Shown: positions 7,840-15,786, counted from the first letter of the stretch. The stretch is DNA of 21,847 nt from Gallibacterium faecale (GCF_027920745.1 NZ_JAQIBB010000069.1:1-21847), one strand, 5' to 3'. Program-made: numbers and translations. The notes: generated by a model from the sequence alone, not told the origin.

Positions 7840-9123
7840 ATGAAAATTTTAATTATCGGTAATGGTGGACGTGAACACGCTCTAACATGGAAAGTAGCAC
7901 AATCTCCGTTAGCAGAAAAAGTGTATGTTGCACCTGGTAATGTAGGCACTTCTCAAGAACCTAAAGTCGAAAATGTTGCGATTAGTGCAACAGATATTCC
8001 TGCATTGGTTGATTTTGCGAAACAACAACAAATTGATTTAACGATAGTCGGACCTGAAGCACCCTTAGTGATTGGGGTTGTGGATGCATTTCGTCAAGCT
8101 GGATTGAAAATTTTTGGACCAACCAAAGCAGCAGCACAATTAGAAGGTTCAAAAGCATTCACTAAAGATTTTTTAGCTCTCCACAATATTCCAACAGCAG
8201 AATATCAAACCTTTACCCAAGTTGAGCCTGCATTAGCGTATTTGCAGAAAAAAGGTGCTCCGATCGTCATTAAAGCAGATGGTTTAGCTGCGGGAAAAGG
8301 GGTGATTGTTGCAATGACCTTGGCAGAAGCTGAAGCCGCAGTAAAAGATATGTTATCTGGTAATGCGTTTGGTGAAGCGGGCAGTCGCGTGGTGATCGAA
8401 GAGTTTTTAGATGGTGAAGAAGCCAGTTTTATCGTGATGGTGGACGGTAAAAACGTTGAACCAATGGCAACGAGCCAAGATCATAAGCGAGTCGGTGAAG
8501 GCGATACTGGGTTAAATACGGGGGGAATGGGAGCATATTCACCTGCACCAGTAGTGACGCCAGAAATCCATCAGCGTATTATACAAGAAGTAATTTACCC
8601 AACGGTGAATGGAATGGCAGCAGAAAACAATATTTATACGGGTTTCTTGTATGCTGGATTGATGATTATGCCAAATGGACAACCGAAAGTAATTGAATTT
8701 AATTGCCGCTTTGGTGATCCTGAAACACAACCGATTATGTTGCGTTTACAGTCTGATTTAGTCGAACTTTGTCTAGCTGCGTGTGATGGCAAATTAGATC
8801 AAGTGCAATCACAATGGTGTGAACAAGCGGCTTTAGGTATTGTGCTTGCAGCAGAAGGTTATCCAGATACACCACGTAAAGGTGATGTTATCGACGGATT
8901 AGAGAAAGCGGCGAAACTGGAAGGTAAAGTTTTCTTTGCGGGAGTTGATCAACAAGGCGATCATATTGTAACGAATGGTGGGCGTGTTCTTTGCGTTACG
9001 GCATTAGGTGACAGTGTGAAAGCAGCACAACAAAAAGCATTGCAATTAGCAGAAACTATTACTTGGCAAGGGCGTTTCTACCGCCGTGATATTGGCTATC
9101 GTGCAATTGCCCGAGAAAAATAG
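7840..9123 (+). CDS. purD: Phosphoribosylamine-glycine ligase (GAR synthetase)
   Basis: PurD joins glycine to phosphoribosylamine with ATP, the second step of purine synthesis. The 427-residue product has the N-terminal GNGGREHAL motif (7-14), VGPEAPLVIG (70-79), and the ATP-grasp core with IKADGLAAGKGV (144-155) and the metal-binding EFNCRFGDPETQ near 286. Length is standard. The GAGGAA ribosome site and 15-base gap after purH show cotranscription under the PurR site. The stop is followed after 7 bases by the truncated MFS gene, so that gene was probably part of the same operon. Confidence 0.97.
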   Translation: MKILIIGNGGREHALTWKVAQSPLAEKVYVAPGNVGTSQEPKVENVAISATDIPALVDFAKQQQIDLTIVGPEAPLVIGVVDAFRQAGLKIFGPTKAAAQLEGSKAFTKDFLALHNIPTAEYQTFTQVEPALAYLQKKGAPIVIKADGLAAGKGVIVAMTLAEAEAAVKDMLSGNAFGEAGSRVVIEEFLDGEEASFIVMVDGKNVEPMATSQDHKRVGEGDTGLNTGGMGAYSPAPVVTPEIHQRIIQEVIYPTVNGMAAENNIYTGFLYAGLMIMPNGQPKVIEFNCRFGDPETQPIMLRLQSDLVELCLAACDGKLDQVQSQWCEQAALGIVLAAEGYPDTPRKGDVIDGLEKAAKLEGKVFFAGVDQQGDHIVTNGGRVLCVTALGDSVKAAQQKALQLAETITWQGRFYRRDIGYRAIAREK

Positions 9124-9130
9124 ATAAGAT

Positions 9131-9904
9131 ATGGATGTAACACCTCATACTAAGCAAAACAAATTTTGGGCATTGGTCTTTTGTGCCGCGATTATTTTAT
9201 TGATTACTTCTGGAATTCGATTGTCGCAAGGGTTATTTGTACCGCCTTTGTCGCAGTTAGAACATCTTAGTATCGTTGGCATTAGTTTTGCTTTAGCGGT
9301 TAATCAATTAATGTGGGGTGTTTCTCAACCCATTATGGGAGCTTTAGCGGATCGTTTTGGTTCATTTAAAGTATTGTTAGTGGGAGCCTTATTGTTATTT
9401 TCAGGCAGTGTCATTTTCCCTTTTTGGGTAACTCAAACAGGCTTGTTAGTGACGATAGGGCTATTGTTAGCATTTGGTTCTGGTGCTGGTAGTTTTTCTG
9501 TATTGATTGGTTTAGTTGCCAATCGTATTCCAAGCCGATTCCAAGGTTTATCTTCTGGAATTATTAATGCGGGTAGTTCATTTGGCCAATTCTTATTTGC
9601 ACCAATTTTGCAGTTTTTCATCACCTCACCAATCTTTGGTTGGCGAGGAGCAATGGCATTTTTGGCAATATCAGGATTATTAACTATTCCATTGGCTTAT
9701 CTATTAGTACGCAAACCAAAATATAGTATTACCCAATCAATTCCAGATAAACCAGTCAAACATCATTCTCCTTCCCCAAAACAAGGATTAAAAAATGCAT
9801 TGCGTATTGCCTTATCGAATAGAAGTTATCAATTATTGCATGATCTGCACCCCAAAAGTTGGACTTATTATCCAACAACATACAGAGGTGCAGATTTTTT
9901 ATGA
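9131..9904 (+). pseudogene. MFS transporter, 3' half lost at an IS insertion
   Basis: The first 236 codons encode the N-terminal half of a major facilitator: about six hydrophobic helices (roughly 12-33, 48-70, 78-98, 103-125, 137-160, 168-190), the loop-2/3 signature GALADRFGSFKVLL (70-83), then a cytoplasmic linker ending at NRSYQLL. The insertion sequence begins at 9841, and the last 20 residues (DLHPKSWTYYPTTYRGADFL) are translated from IS DNA. A typical MFS protein has about 400 residues and 12 helices, so helices 7-12 are missing. They do not reappear to the right of the IS, where the glyA leader follows. The stop overlaps the transposase orfA start as ATGA (9901-9904). Substrate is unknown. 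A link with purines is only suggested by its place after purD. Confidence 0.85.
9841..9865 (+). repeat. Left terminal inverted repeat of the IS
   Basis: TGATCTGCACCCC then AAAAGTTGGACT. It matches the right end (read inverted) at 21 of 25 positions. The frame of the MFS gene runs through it. Confidence 0.85.
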
Positions 9905-10422
9905 CCAAATATAACCAAAACTTTAAACATCAAACTGTTGAGTTTTATTTTCAACACCACGAAAATCTTTCTTTAACTTGTCGTACCTTTGCAGTACCGA
10001 AACGCACATTAAGGCGTTGGCTTGCCCAATATCAACATTCAGGTATAAATGGCTTAGCCGTACTGCATACCAAACGAACCTATACCCCAGACTTTAAATA
10101 TCAAATCATACAAACGATTCAAAACAGAGAACTCACACTTGACCAAGCCTGTTTACAGTTTGGGATTGCTAACTCGGGTGTTATTAGCCAATGGTTGAAA
10201 CTCTTTCAAGAATCCGGTATAGAAGGATTACAACCAAAATCTAAAGGACGACCTGCGATGAAAAAACCACGCTATGCCAAAATGCCTCTACCACCGAAAA
10301 CAGAAGAAGAACGCTTACGTTTAAGAATTCTAGAATTAGAAACGGAGAATGCTTACCTAAAAAAGTGTCAGGAATTAGACCGAGAAAAAATGAGGAAAAA
10401 GCCAACGCTGTCCAAGAATTAA
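9901..10422 (+). CDS. IS3-family transposase OrfA (helix-turn-helix protein)
   Basis: The 173-residue OrfA binds the IS ends and is the N-terminal part of the OrfAB transposase. Two helix-turn-helix segments are visible (about 7-45 with CRTFAVPKRTLRRWL, and about 64-105 with ACLQFGIANSGVISQWLK). A leucine-zipper-like helix (137-160, RLRLRILELETENAYLKK) mediates multimerisation in this family. AGAGGTG at 9884-9890 is the ribosome site for ATG 9901. The start overlaps the stop of the truncated MFS frame as ATGA, so ribosomes finishing that frame could reinitiate here. Its last 58 bases overlap orfB in the -1 frame. Confidence 0.9.
   Translation: MTKYNQNFKHQTVEFYFQHHENLSLTCRTFAVPKRTLRRWLAQYQHSGINGLAVLHTKRTYTPDFKYQIIQTIQNRELTLDQACLQFGIANSGVISQWLKLFQESGIEGLQPKSKGRPAMKKPRYAKMPLPPKTEEERLRLRILELETENAYLKKCQELDREKMRKKPTLSKN
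10359..10365 (+). other. Programmed -1 frameshift site in the transposase
   Basis: A AAA AAG in the orfA frame (10359-10365) is the canonical slippery heptamer of IS3-family elements and lies exactly at the upstream edge of the orfB frame. Slippage joins about 155 OrfA residues to the OrfB frame, giving an OrfAB transposase of about 445 residues. I did not identify a stimulatory pseudoknot with confidence. Confidence 0.75.
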
Positions 10423-11237
10423 GAACAGACTACCCATTAGACTTATTGTTACGGTATGCCGACTTAGCCAGAAGTACTTTCTTTTATCATTTACACGATA
10501 AAGATAAGACAAGGGATAACAACGCTTCATTACGTGCCCGGATTCTCGTTATCAAACAGCAACATCCGCATTATGGCTATCGCCGGGTCACCAAGCAATT
10601 AGGCGAAGGGAGCAATCATAAACGGGTACAACGCTTAATCCAAGCGATGGGATTGCAGGTAAAAGGGAAAAGACAACGTAAATATTATTCTTATCGTGGG
10701 GAAGTGGGTAACATCGCGCCGAATCACTTACAACGAGACTTCCACGCCAAGGTTCCGCACCAGAAATGGTTGACCGATATTACTGAGTTTAAGGTGAAGG
10801 GCGATAAACTCTATTTTTCCCCGATATTGGATTGTTATAACAATGAATTGATTGCGTATCAATGCAGTCGTCATCCAGATGGTAGATTAGTGAAACTGAT
10901 GGTGTTACAAGCGATTGAGCAGTTAGCTGAGGGTGACTCACCGATATTACATTCAGACCAAGGTGTGCAATACCAAATGTTAAGTTATCAACAGTTACTC
11001 GCTCAGCACAATATTGTACAAAGTATGTCGAGGAAAGGAAATTGTTTAGATAATGCCGCGATGGAAAGTTTCTTTGGTCGAATGAAAGTAGAATGTTTTT
11101 ATGGCAAAACCTTCGAAAGCATTGAAGAACTTGAATCCGTTATCAAAGAATATGTTCGTTATTACAATGAGGAAAGAATACAATTAAGACTAAATGGACT
11201 GAGTCCTGTTCAATACAGAATTCAGTCCTTAAAATAA
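10365..11237 (+). CDS. IS3-family transposase OrfB (DDE integrase domain)
   Basis: OrfB supplies the catalytic domain that cuts and joins the IS ends. It is probably expressed mainly as the OrfAB frameshift fusion; GTG at 10365 is the first possible separate start, without a convincing ribosome site. Residues 67-90 hold the HTH_21 motif HPHYGYRRVT. The rve/DDE core follows: D138 in LTDITEF, D198 in LHSDQGVQY and E234 in AAMESFFGRMKVE, with the 35-residue D-E spacing expected for this family. The C-terminal YNEERIQLRLNGLSPVQYR is typical of IS150-group transposases. All catalytic residues are present and no internal stop is seen. Confidence 0.92.
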   Translation: MSGIRPRKNEEKANAVQELRTDYPLDLLLRYADLARSTFFYHLHDKDKTRDNNASLRARILVIKQQHPHYGYRRVTKQLGEGSNHKRVQRLIQAMGLQVKGKRQRKYYSYRGEVGNIAPNHLQRDFHAKVPHQKWLTDITEFKVKGDKLYFSPILDCYNNELIAYQCSRHPDGRLVKLMVLQAIEQLAEGDSPILHSDQGVQYQMLSYQQLLAQHNIVQSMSRKGNCLDNAAMESFFGRMKVECFYGKTFESIEELESVIKEYVRYYNEERIQLRLNGLSPVQYRIQSLK

Positions 11238-11238
11238 C

Positions 11239-11263
11239 AGTCTAACTTTTCGGGGTCAGATCA
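11239..11263 (-). repeat. Right terminal inverted repeat of the IS
   Basis: Read on the minus strand: TGATCTGACCCCG then AAAAGTTAGACT. It pairs with the left end at 9841-9865. The orfB stop is immediately inside it, and no terminator is seen before glyA. Confidence 0.85.
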
Positions 11264-11389
11264 GTTTTCTGTATGAACAGTTTTCATTATAAAGATGAAA
11301 AAATAGCGATAAGATTTTAATTACACCTTGTAAATAAATAGGTACACTTACTAACCTTCCATCATCATTTTATTAGAGAGGAAATCCTG
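11264..11389 (+). promoter_or_regulatory. glyA leader next to the IS right end
   Basis: These 126 AT-rich bases contain the glyA ribosome site (GAGAGGAAAT) and a -10-like TACACT at 11343-11348 with only a weak -35. I see no PurR box here. No part of the missing MFS coding sequence is recognisable. Whether the native glyA promoter is complete, or expression now depends partly on read-through from the IS, cannot be judged from sequence. Confidence 0.3.
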
Positions 11390-12643
11390 ATGTTAAAAAG
11401 AAGTATGAATATTGCCGATTATGATCCAATTTTATGGCAAGCAATCCAAGATGAAGATCGTCGTCAAGAAGAACATATCGAATTAATTGCTTCTGAAAAC
11501 TATGCCAGCCCACGTGTAATGCAAGCACAGGGATCACAATTAACCAATAAATATGCGGAAGGTTATCCGGGTAAACGTTATTACGGTGGTTGTGAATATG
11601 TAGATATTATTGAGCAACTTGCGATTGATCGTGCGAAGGCGTTATTTGGTGCGGATTATGCTAACGTGCAACCACATTCAGGTTCACAAGCCAATGCCGC
11701 TGTGTATATGGCGTTATTGGAACCAGGTGATACGATTTTAGGTATGAGCTTGGCTCACGGTGGTCACTTAACCCACGGTGCATCAGTAAGTTTCTCTGGA
11801 AAAATTTATCATGCAGAACAATATGGTATTACTGATGAAGGTTTAATTGATTATGATGCGTTGCGTCAGCAAGCATTAGCTGTTAAACCAAAAATGATCG
11901 TTGGTGGTTTCTCAGCGTATTCTCAAGTTGTTGATTGGATGAAAATGCGTGAAATTGCGGATGAAGTTGGTGCCTATTTATTTGTGGATATGGCCCACGT
12001 TGCAGGTTTAATTGCGGCTGGTGTTTATCCAAACCCATTAGAATATGCACATATTGTAACAACAACAACCCATAAAACCTTAGCTGGTCCTCGTGGCGGT
12101 CTAATTTTAGCGAAAGGTGGTTCAGAAGAGCTGTATAAAAAATTAAATAGTGCAGTGTTCCCAGCAGGACAAGGTGGACCATTAATGCACGTAATCGCAG
12201 CGAAAGCGGTATGTTTTAAAGAAGCTATGGAACCAGAGTTTAAAGCATATCAACAACAAGTTGTGAAAAATGCTCAAGCGATGGTAGAAGTATTTAAACA
12301 ACGTGGATATGACATTGTATCTAATGGCACAGAAAACCACTTATTCCTGGTTAATTTAGTTAGCAAAGGCTTAACCGGTAAAGCTGCGGATGCGGCATTA
12401 GGTCGTGCTAATATCACAGTTAATAAAAATGCGGTACCAAATGATCCGAAAAGTCCTTTCGTTACCTCTGGTATTCGTGTTGGTACACCATCAATCACTC
12501 GCCGTGGCTTTAAAGAAAATGAAGCACGTGAGCTTGCAGGTTGGATGTGTGATGTATTAGATGATATTGAAAACGAAGCAGTTATCGAAGCAACAAAACA
12601 AAAAGTGTTAGAGATCTGCCGTCGTTTACCAGTATATGCGTAA
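11390..12643 (+). CDS. glyA: Serine hydroxymethyltransferase
   Basis: GlyA is a PLP enzyme that converts serine and tetrahydrofolate to glycine and 5,10-methylene-THF, the main source of one-carbon units. The 417-residue product equals the E. coli length and is near-identical in the N-terminal block (IELIASENYASPRVMQ, NKYAEGYPGKRYYGG). The PLP lysine is K229 in TTTTHKTLAGPRGG, and the cofactor-binding H203 lies in DMAHVAGL. The strong ribosome site GAGAGGAAAT fixes ATG 11390. It supplies glycine for PurD and folate carbons for PurH, which fits the purH-purD-glyA neighbourhood, now split by the IS. A strong terminator follows. Confidence 0.97.
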   Translation: MLKRSMNIADYDPILWQAIQDEDRRQEEHIELIASENYASPRVMQAQGSQLTNKYAEGYPGKRYYGGCEYVDIIEQLAIDRAKALFGADYANVQPHSGSQANAAVYMALLEPGDTILGMSLAHGGHLTHGASVSFSGKIYHAEQYGITDEGLIDYDALRQQALAVKPKMIVGGFSAYSQVVDWMKMREIADEVGAYLFVDMAHVAGLIAAGVYPNPLEYAHIVTTTTHKTLAGPRGGLILAKGGSEELYKKLNSAVFPAGQGGPLMHVIAAKAVCFKEAMEPEFKAYQQQVVKNAQAMVEVFKQRGYDIVSNGTENHLFLVNLVSKGLTGKAADAALGRANITVNKNAVPNDPKSPFVTSGIRVGTPSITRRGFKENEARELAGWMCDVLDDIENEAVIEATKQKVLEICRRLPVYA

Positions 12644-12662
12644 TCTGCGTAATTATTGAGCT

Positions 12663-12693
12663 AAAGCCCTTTCTAACCAGAAAGGGCTTTTTT
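12663..12693 (+). terminator. Rho-independent terminator after glyA
   Basis: A 12-base perfect stem, AAAGCCCTTTCT (12663-12674) with AGAAAGGGCTTT (12679-12690), a 4-base AACC loop and a T run. It lies 20 bases past the glyA stop. From here to 12825 the DNA is very AT-rich and I see no gene in it. Confidence 0.95.
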
Positions 12694-12825
12694 GTAACAA
12701 AATTTTTATTAAATTATTTCTGATTTTTATTTTTCTTCTTATTTTATAAGTCATTTTGTCACAATATTTTTATTTCTAAATTGTTAAAATTTATTAAATT
12801 TTTGCAGATCGTCACATATTATTTT

Positions 12826-12864
12826 GTTGAATAGGTATGCAAAAAACATTAATATGTTTGCATT
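12826..12864 (+). promoter_or_regulatory. Tandem ArgR-type boxes upstream of artP
   Basis: Two 18-base boxes separated by exactly 3 bases, the arrangement known for ArgR operators. Box 1 (12826-12843) has TGAAT-AGGT-ATGCA, 9 of 10 core matches to TGAAT-N4-ATTCA. Box 2 (12847-12864) has TTAAT-ATGT-TTGCA, 7 of 10. They lie 31-69 bases before artP. E. coli art genes are ArgR-regulated, so arginine-dependent repression is expected. I could not place the promoter hexamers with confidence. Confidence 0.65.
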
Positions 12865-12894
12865 ATCGTCAGTATTCAATTCGAGCTAATTTCA

Positions 12895-13623
12895 ATGACT
12901 ATTAGTATCAAAAATGTGAACTTTTTCTATGGTTCCACACAGGCTTTATTTGACATTAATTTAACTGCAGAACAAGGCGACATTGTGGTGTTATTGGGGC
13001 CGAGTGGTGCAGGAAAAAGTACACTAATTCGTACTTTAAACTTACTTGAAGTACCAAAAAGTGGCGAATTAGTGATCGCTAATAACCGTTTCGATCTTTC
13101 TACGAATAATGATCCGAAAAAGATTCGTCAATTACGTCAGGATGTAGGAATGGTATTCCAACAATATCATTTATGGCCACATATGACCGTAATCCAGAAT
13201 TTGATTGAAGCACCGATGAAAGTTTTAGGATTAAATGAAGATGCGGCTAAACAGCAAGCATTAAATTTATTGAAACGCTTACGTCTAGAAGCACACGCCG
13301 ATCGTTTCCCATTACATTTATCAGGTGGACAACAACAACGAGTTGCGATTGCACGTGCTTTAATGATGAAGCCACAAGTATTGCTATTTGATGAGCCAAC
13401 AGCAGCACTAGATCCTGAAATTACGGCACAAGTTGTTTCGATTATTCAAGAATTGCAACAAACAGGAATTACGCAATTTATTGTTACCCACGAAGTTAAT
13501 GTTGCTCGTAAAACAGCGACCAAAGTGGTGTATATGGAACAAGGACGTATTATTGAGGTTGGTGATGCCTCATGCTTTGAAAATCCTCAAACTGAACAAT
13601 TTAAACAATATTTATCACACTAA
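12895..13623 (+). CDS. artP: Arginine ABC transporter, ATP-binding protein ArtP
   Basis: ArtP is the cytoplasmic ATPase that powers arginine import through ArtQM. The 242-residue product equals the E. coli length and has Walker A GPSGAGKST (35-43), Q-loop VFQQYHLWPH (87-96), signature LSGGQQQR (142-149) and Walker B VLLFDE (162-167). It closes with the ArtP-like GDASCFENPQTEQFKQYLSH. The ribosome site is weak (CGAGC). It is the first gene of artPIQM, 22 bases before artI, and is preceded by paired ArgR-like boxes. Confidence 0.95.
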   Translation: MTISIKNVNFFYGSTQALFDINLTAEQGDIVVLLGPSGAGKSTLIRTLNLLEVPKSGELVIANNRFDLSTNNDPKKIRQLRQDVGMVFQQYHLWPHMTVIQNLIEAPMKVLGLNEDAAKQQALNLLKRLRLEAHADRFPLHLSGGQQQRVAIARALMMKPQVLLFDEPTAALDPEITAQVVSIIQELQQTGITQFIVTHEVNVARKTATKVVYMEQGRIIEVGDASCFENPQTEQFKQYLSH

Positions 13624-13645
13624 AATCCTTACAGGAGAAAACACA

Positions 13646-14368
13646 ATGAAAAAAGTACTATTAGCAAGTTTATTATTTGGTGCTGCAGTGGCAGCGAATG
13701 CACAAACTATCACGTTTGCAATGGAACCAACTTATCCACCTTTTGAAAATACCAATGAAAAAGGTGAAATTATTGGTTTTGATGTGGATGTAGCAAATGC
13801 TATCTGTAAGGAAATCAAGGCGGACTGTAAGTTTACTAGTCAATCTTTTGATAGTTTAATTGCGGGGCTTAAATTTAAACGTTTTGATGCAGCGATTTCA
13901 GCAATGGATATCACTGAAGAACGTGCAAAACAAGTAAGTTTCTCTGATCCATACTATGATAGTTCTGCAAGTTTTGTGGCTGCAAAAGAAGGCGTGACAT
14001 TAGAAAATGCAAAAAATGTTGGTGTGCAAAACGGAACAACTTTCCAACAATATGTTGCAGCAAAAGCAAAACAATATAACAGCAAACCATATTCAACCTT
14101 ACAAAATGCAATTCTAGATCTTAAAAACGGTCGTATTGATATTATTTTCGGAGATACAGCAGTATTAGCGGAATGGATTAAGAGTGATAAAGCTGTTCAC
14201 TTTGTTGGTGATAAAGTGACAGATAAACAATACTTTGGTAATGGATTAGGTATTGCAGTAAATAAAAAGAATACTGAATTATTACAACAACTTAATAAAG
14301 GTCTTGCTGCAATTAAAGCAAATGGCCAATATCAAGCGATCTATGATAAATGGATGTCTGGTAAATAA
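13646..14368 (+). CDS. artI: Arginine ABC transporter, periplasmic binding protein
   Basis: The 240-residue product is a family 3 solute-binding protein that captures arginine in the periplasm and delivers it to ArtQM. A Sec signal peptide MKKVLLASLLFGAAVAANA is probably cut after residue 19. The mature protein opens with ITFAMEPTYPPFE, and GFDVDVANAICKEI is the usual SBP_bac_3 motif. AGGAGA lies just before ATG 13646. The frame is open well upstream into artP, but that stretch is a shadow of artP and has no signal peptide. The H. influenzae operon has a single binding protein at this place; ArtJ-type specificity cannot be excluded. Confidence 0.93.
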   Translation: MKKVLLASLLFGAAVAANAQTITFAMEPTYPPFENTNEKGEIIGFDVDVANAICKEIKADCKFTSQSFDSLIAGLKFKRFDAAISAMDITEERAKQVSFSDPYYDSSASFVAAKEGVTLENAKNVGVQNGTTFQQYVAAKAKQYNSKPYSTLQNAILDLKNGRIDIIFGDTAVLAEWIKSDKAVHFVGDKVTDKQYFGNGLGIAVNKKNTELLQQLNKGLAAIKANGQYQAIYDKWMSGK

Positions 14369-14373
14369 TTAAA

Positions 14374-15045
14374 ATGTTTGCAGATTTTATTAATTTAATG
14401 TTTTCCGCTACCCTAGTGACACTAGGGTTAGCGGTTTCTTCATTGATTCTCGGTTTGATTTTATCAATCGTTTTTGTGGTCTTAGAAACCAACAAAATTC
14501 GTTGTATCCGTCAAACGACATCAATAATCGTAACGCTATTGCGTGGTTTACCTGAGATTTTAGTGGTCTTGCTAATTTTCTTTGGTTCTACTCAAGTGCT
14601 TTTTCTGTTGACGGATGAATATATTGAATTCAGTGCATTTTGGTGTGGCACAGTAGCGTTAGCGATTATTTTTGCCGCCTATGCCTCACAGTCATTGCGG
14701 GGGGCAATTCAAGCTATTCCATTGGGACAATGGGAATCAGGTGCTGCACTTGGGTTAAGTCGTCCACAAACATTTGTGCGCATTGTGATGCCGCAAGTGT
14801 GGCGTCATGCTTTACCGGGATTAAGTAATCAATGGTTGGTGTTATTAAAAGATACCGCATTAGTGTCATTAATCGGTGTTGATGATTTAATGCGTCAAGC
14901 TGAGTTAGTGAATGCAAGTACTCATCAGCCGTTCACTTGGTATGGGATTGCCGCATTGTTGTATTTGGTGATTACACTGGTTAGTCAAGTGGGTATTCGT
15001 AAACTCGATCTCTACTTTACTCGCTTTGAAAGGGAGAAAGGATAA
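14374..15045 (+). CDS. artQ: Arginine ABC transporter permease ArtQ
   Basis: One of two permeases forming the arginine channel in the inner membrane. The 223-residue product has about five membrane helices and the EAA loop that contacts ArtP (AIQAIPLGQWESGAALGLSRPQTFVRIVMP, near 112-141). It begins 5 bases after the artI stop with little ribosome site of its own, so translation is probably coupled. Its stop overlaps the artM start by one base (TAATG). Confidence 0.93.
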   Translation: MFADFINLMFSATLVTLGLAVSSLILGLILSIVFVVLETNKIRCIRQTTSIIVTLLRGLPEILVVLLIFFGSTQVLFLLTDEYIEFSAFWCGTVALAIIFAAYASQSLRGAIQAIPLGQWESGAALGLSRPQTFVRIVMPQVWRHALPGLSNQWLVLLKDTALVSLIGVDDLMRQAELVNASTHQPFTWYGIAALLYLVITLVSQVGIRKLDLYFTRFEREKG

Positions 15046-15725
15046 TGACTTACGACTATTTTTTGACGATTGCGCAAGGTATTCCAACGAGTTTATTACT
15101 GACAGTGGTTTCGTTAGTAATTGCATTTTTATTAGCCTTAATCCTGACATTTTTATTAGCATTAAATAATAAAGTCATCAGTAAAATTGTTAATTTATAT
15201 ATTATGCTCTTTACTGGTACACCATTATTAGTTCAATTATTTTTAATTTATAGTGGACCAGGACAATTTGAATGGATTGTAAATAGTCCATTGTGGAGCT
15301 TATTATCGAATGCTTGGTTCTGCGCTATGTTAGCATTAGCGTTGAATAGCGCTGCTTACTCAACGCAATTATTCTATGGTGCAGTTAAAGCAATCTCAAA
15401 AGGACAATGGGAAAGCTGTATGTCTTTGGGATTATCAAGAGCACAAACATTAAAAATTTTAATTCCATATGCGCTAAAACGTGCATTACCGTCTTATACC
15501 AATGAAATCATTTTGGTTTTTAAAGGCACGTCTTTAGCATCAACGATTACAATAATGGATATTATGGGGTGCGCAAGACAACTCTATGGTACAGAATATA
15601 ATGCGTTACTGATTTATGGTCTTGCAGGTGCACTTTACCTAGTGATTACTGGTGTTGCTACCTATTTATTACGTAAATTAGAAAAACGTGTGTTAGTCTT
15701 TGAACGTCTTGAGGTTTCTCAATAA
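15045..15725 (+). CDS. artM: Arginine ABC transporter permease ArtM
   Basis: The second permease of the arginine importer. The 226-residue product has about five hydrophobic helices and an EAA loop (AVKAISKGQWESCMSLGLSRAQTLKILIPYA, near 111-141). GGGAGAAAGG in the end of artQ serves as ribosome site, and the start overlaps the artQ stop by one base. It is the last gene of artPIQM and is followed by a strong terminator shared with the convergent fabR. Confidence 0.93.
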   Translation: MTYDYFLTIAQGIPTSLLLTVVSLVIAFLLALILTFLLALNNKVISKIVNLYIMLFTGTPLLVQLFLIYSGPGQFEWIVNSPLWSLLSNAWFCAMLALALNSAAYSTQLFYGAVKAISKGQWESCMSLGLSRAQTLKILIPYALKRALPSYTNEIILVFKGTSLASTITIMDIMGCARQLYGTEYNALLIYGLAGALYLVITGVATYLLRKLEKRVLVFERLEVSQ

Positions 15726-15786
15726 GTTATAGCGGATAAAAAACAGGAATTTTACTGAACAATGCTTATATTAGGCATATAGGACG

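Larger units (their letters stand above)
9841..11263 (+). mobile_element. IS3-family (IS150-like) insertion sequence
   Basis: A 1423-base element with two overlapping transposase frames and imperfect terminal inverted repeats beginning TGATCTG at both ends (21 of 25 positions match without gaps). The left end resembles IS150 (TGTACTGCACCC, recalled from the family). orfA, the A-rich slippery site and a DDE orfB all look intact, so it may be active. No 3-base duplication flanks these ends (GCA versus GTT). If the ends were instead at 9846 and 11258, GATC would flank both sides, but GATC is self-complementary, so it is equally explained as part of the inverted repeat. It sits between the truncated MFS gene and glyA. 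Confidence 0.9.

Noticed and set aside
10382..10397. Second A-rich run in the orfA/orfB overlap as the frameshift site
   Set aside because: In the orfA frame it does not form an X XXY YYZ heptamer of the efficient type; the A AAA AAG at 10359-10365 does.
11264..11389. PurR box upstream of glyA, expected by analogy with E. coli
   Set aside because: No GCAAACG-type core is present in this stretch.
12694..12825. AT-rich stretch ahead of the ArgR boxes as a small RNA or small gene
   Set aside because: No open frame with a ribosome site, no stable hairpin and no promoter-terminator pair could be supported; low-complexity A/T explains it.
13433..13645. Extension of the artI frame upstream into artP
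   Set aside because: ATG 13646 has AGGAGA and begins a clear signal peptide. The upstream part is artP read in another frame.
15726..15786. Partial palindrome ATGC...GGCAT behind artM
   Set aside because: The stem is short and imperfect and has no T run. The strong terminator just downstream explains transcription ending.
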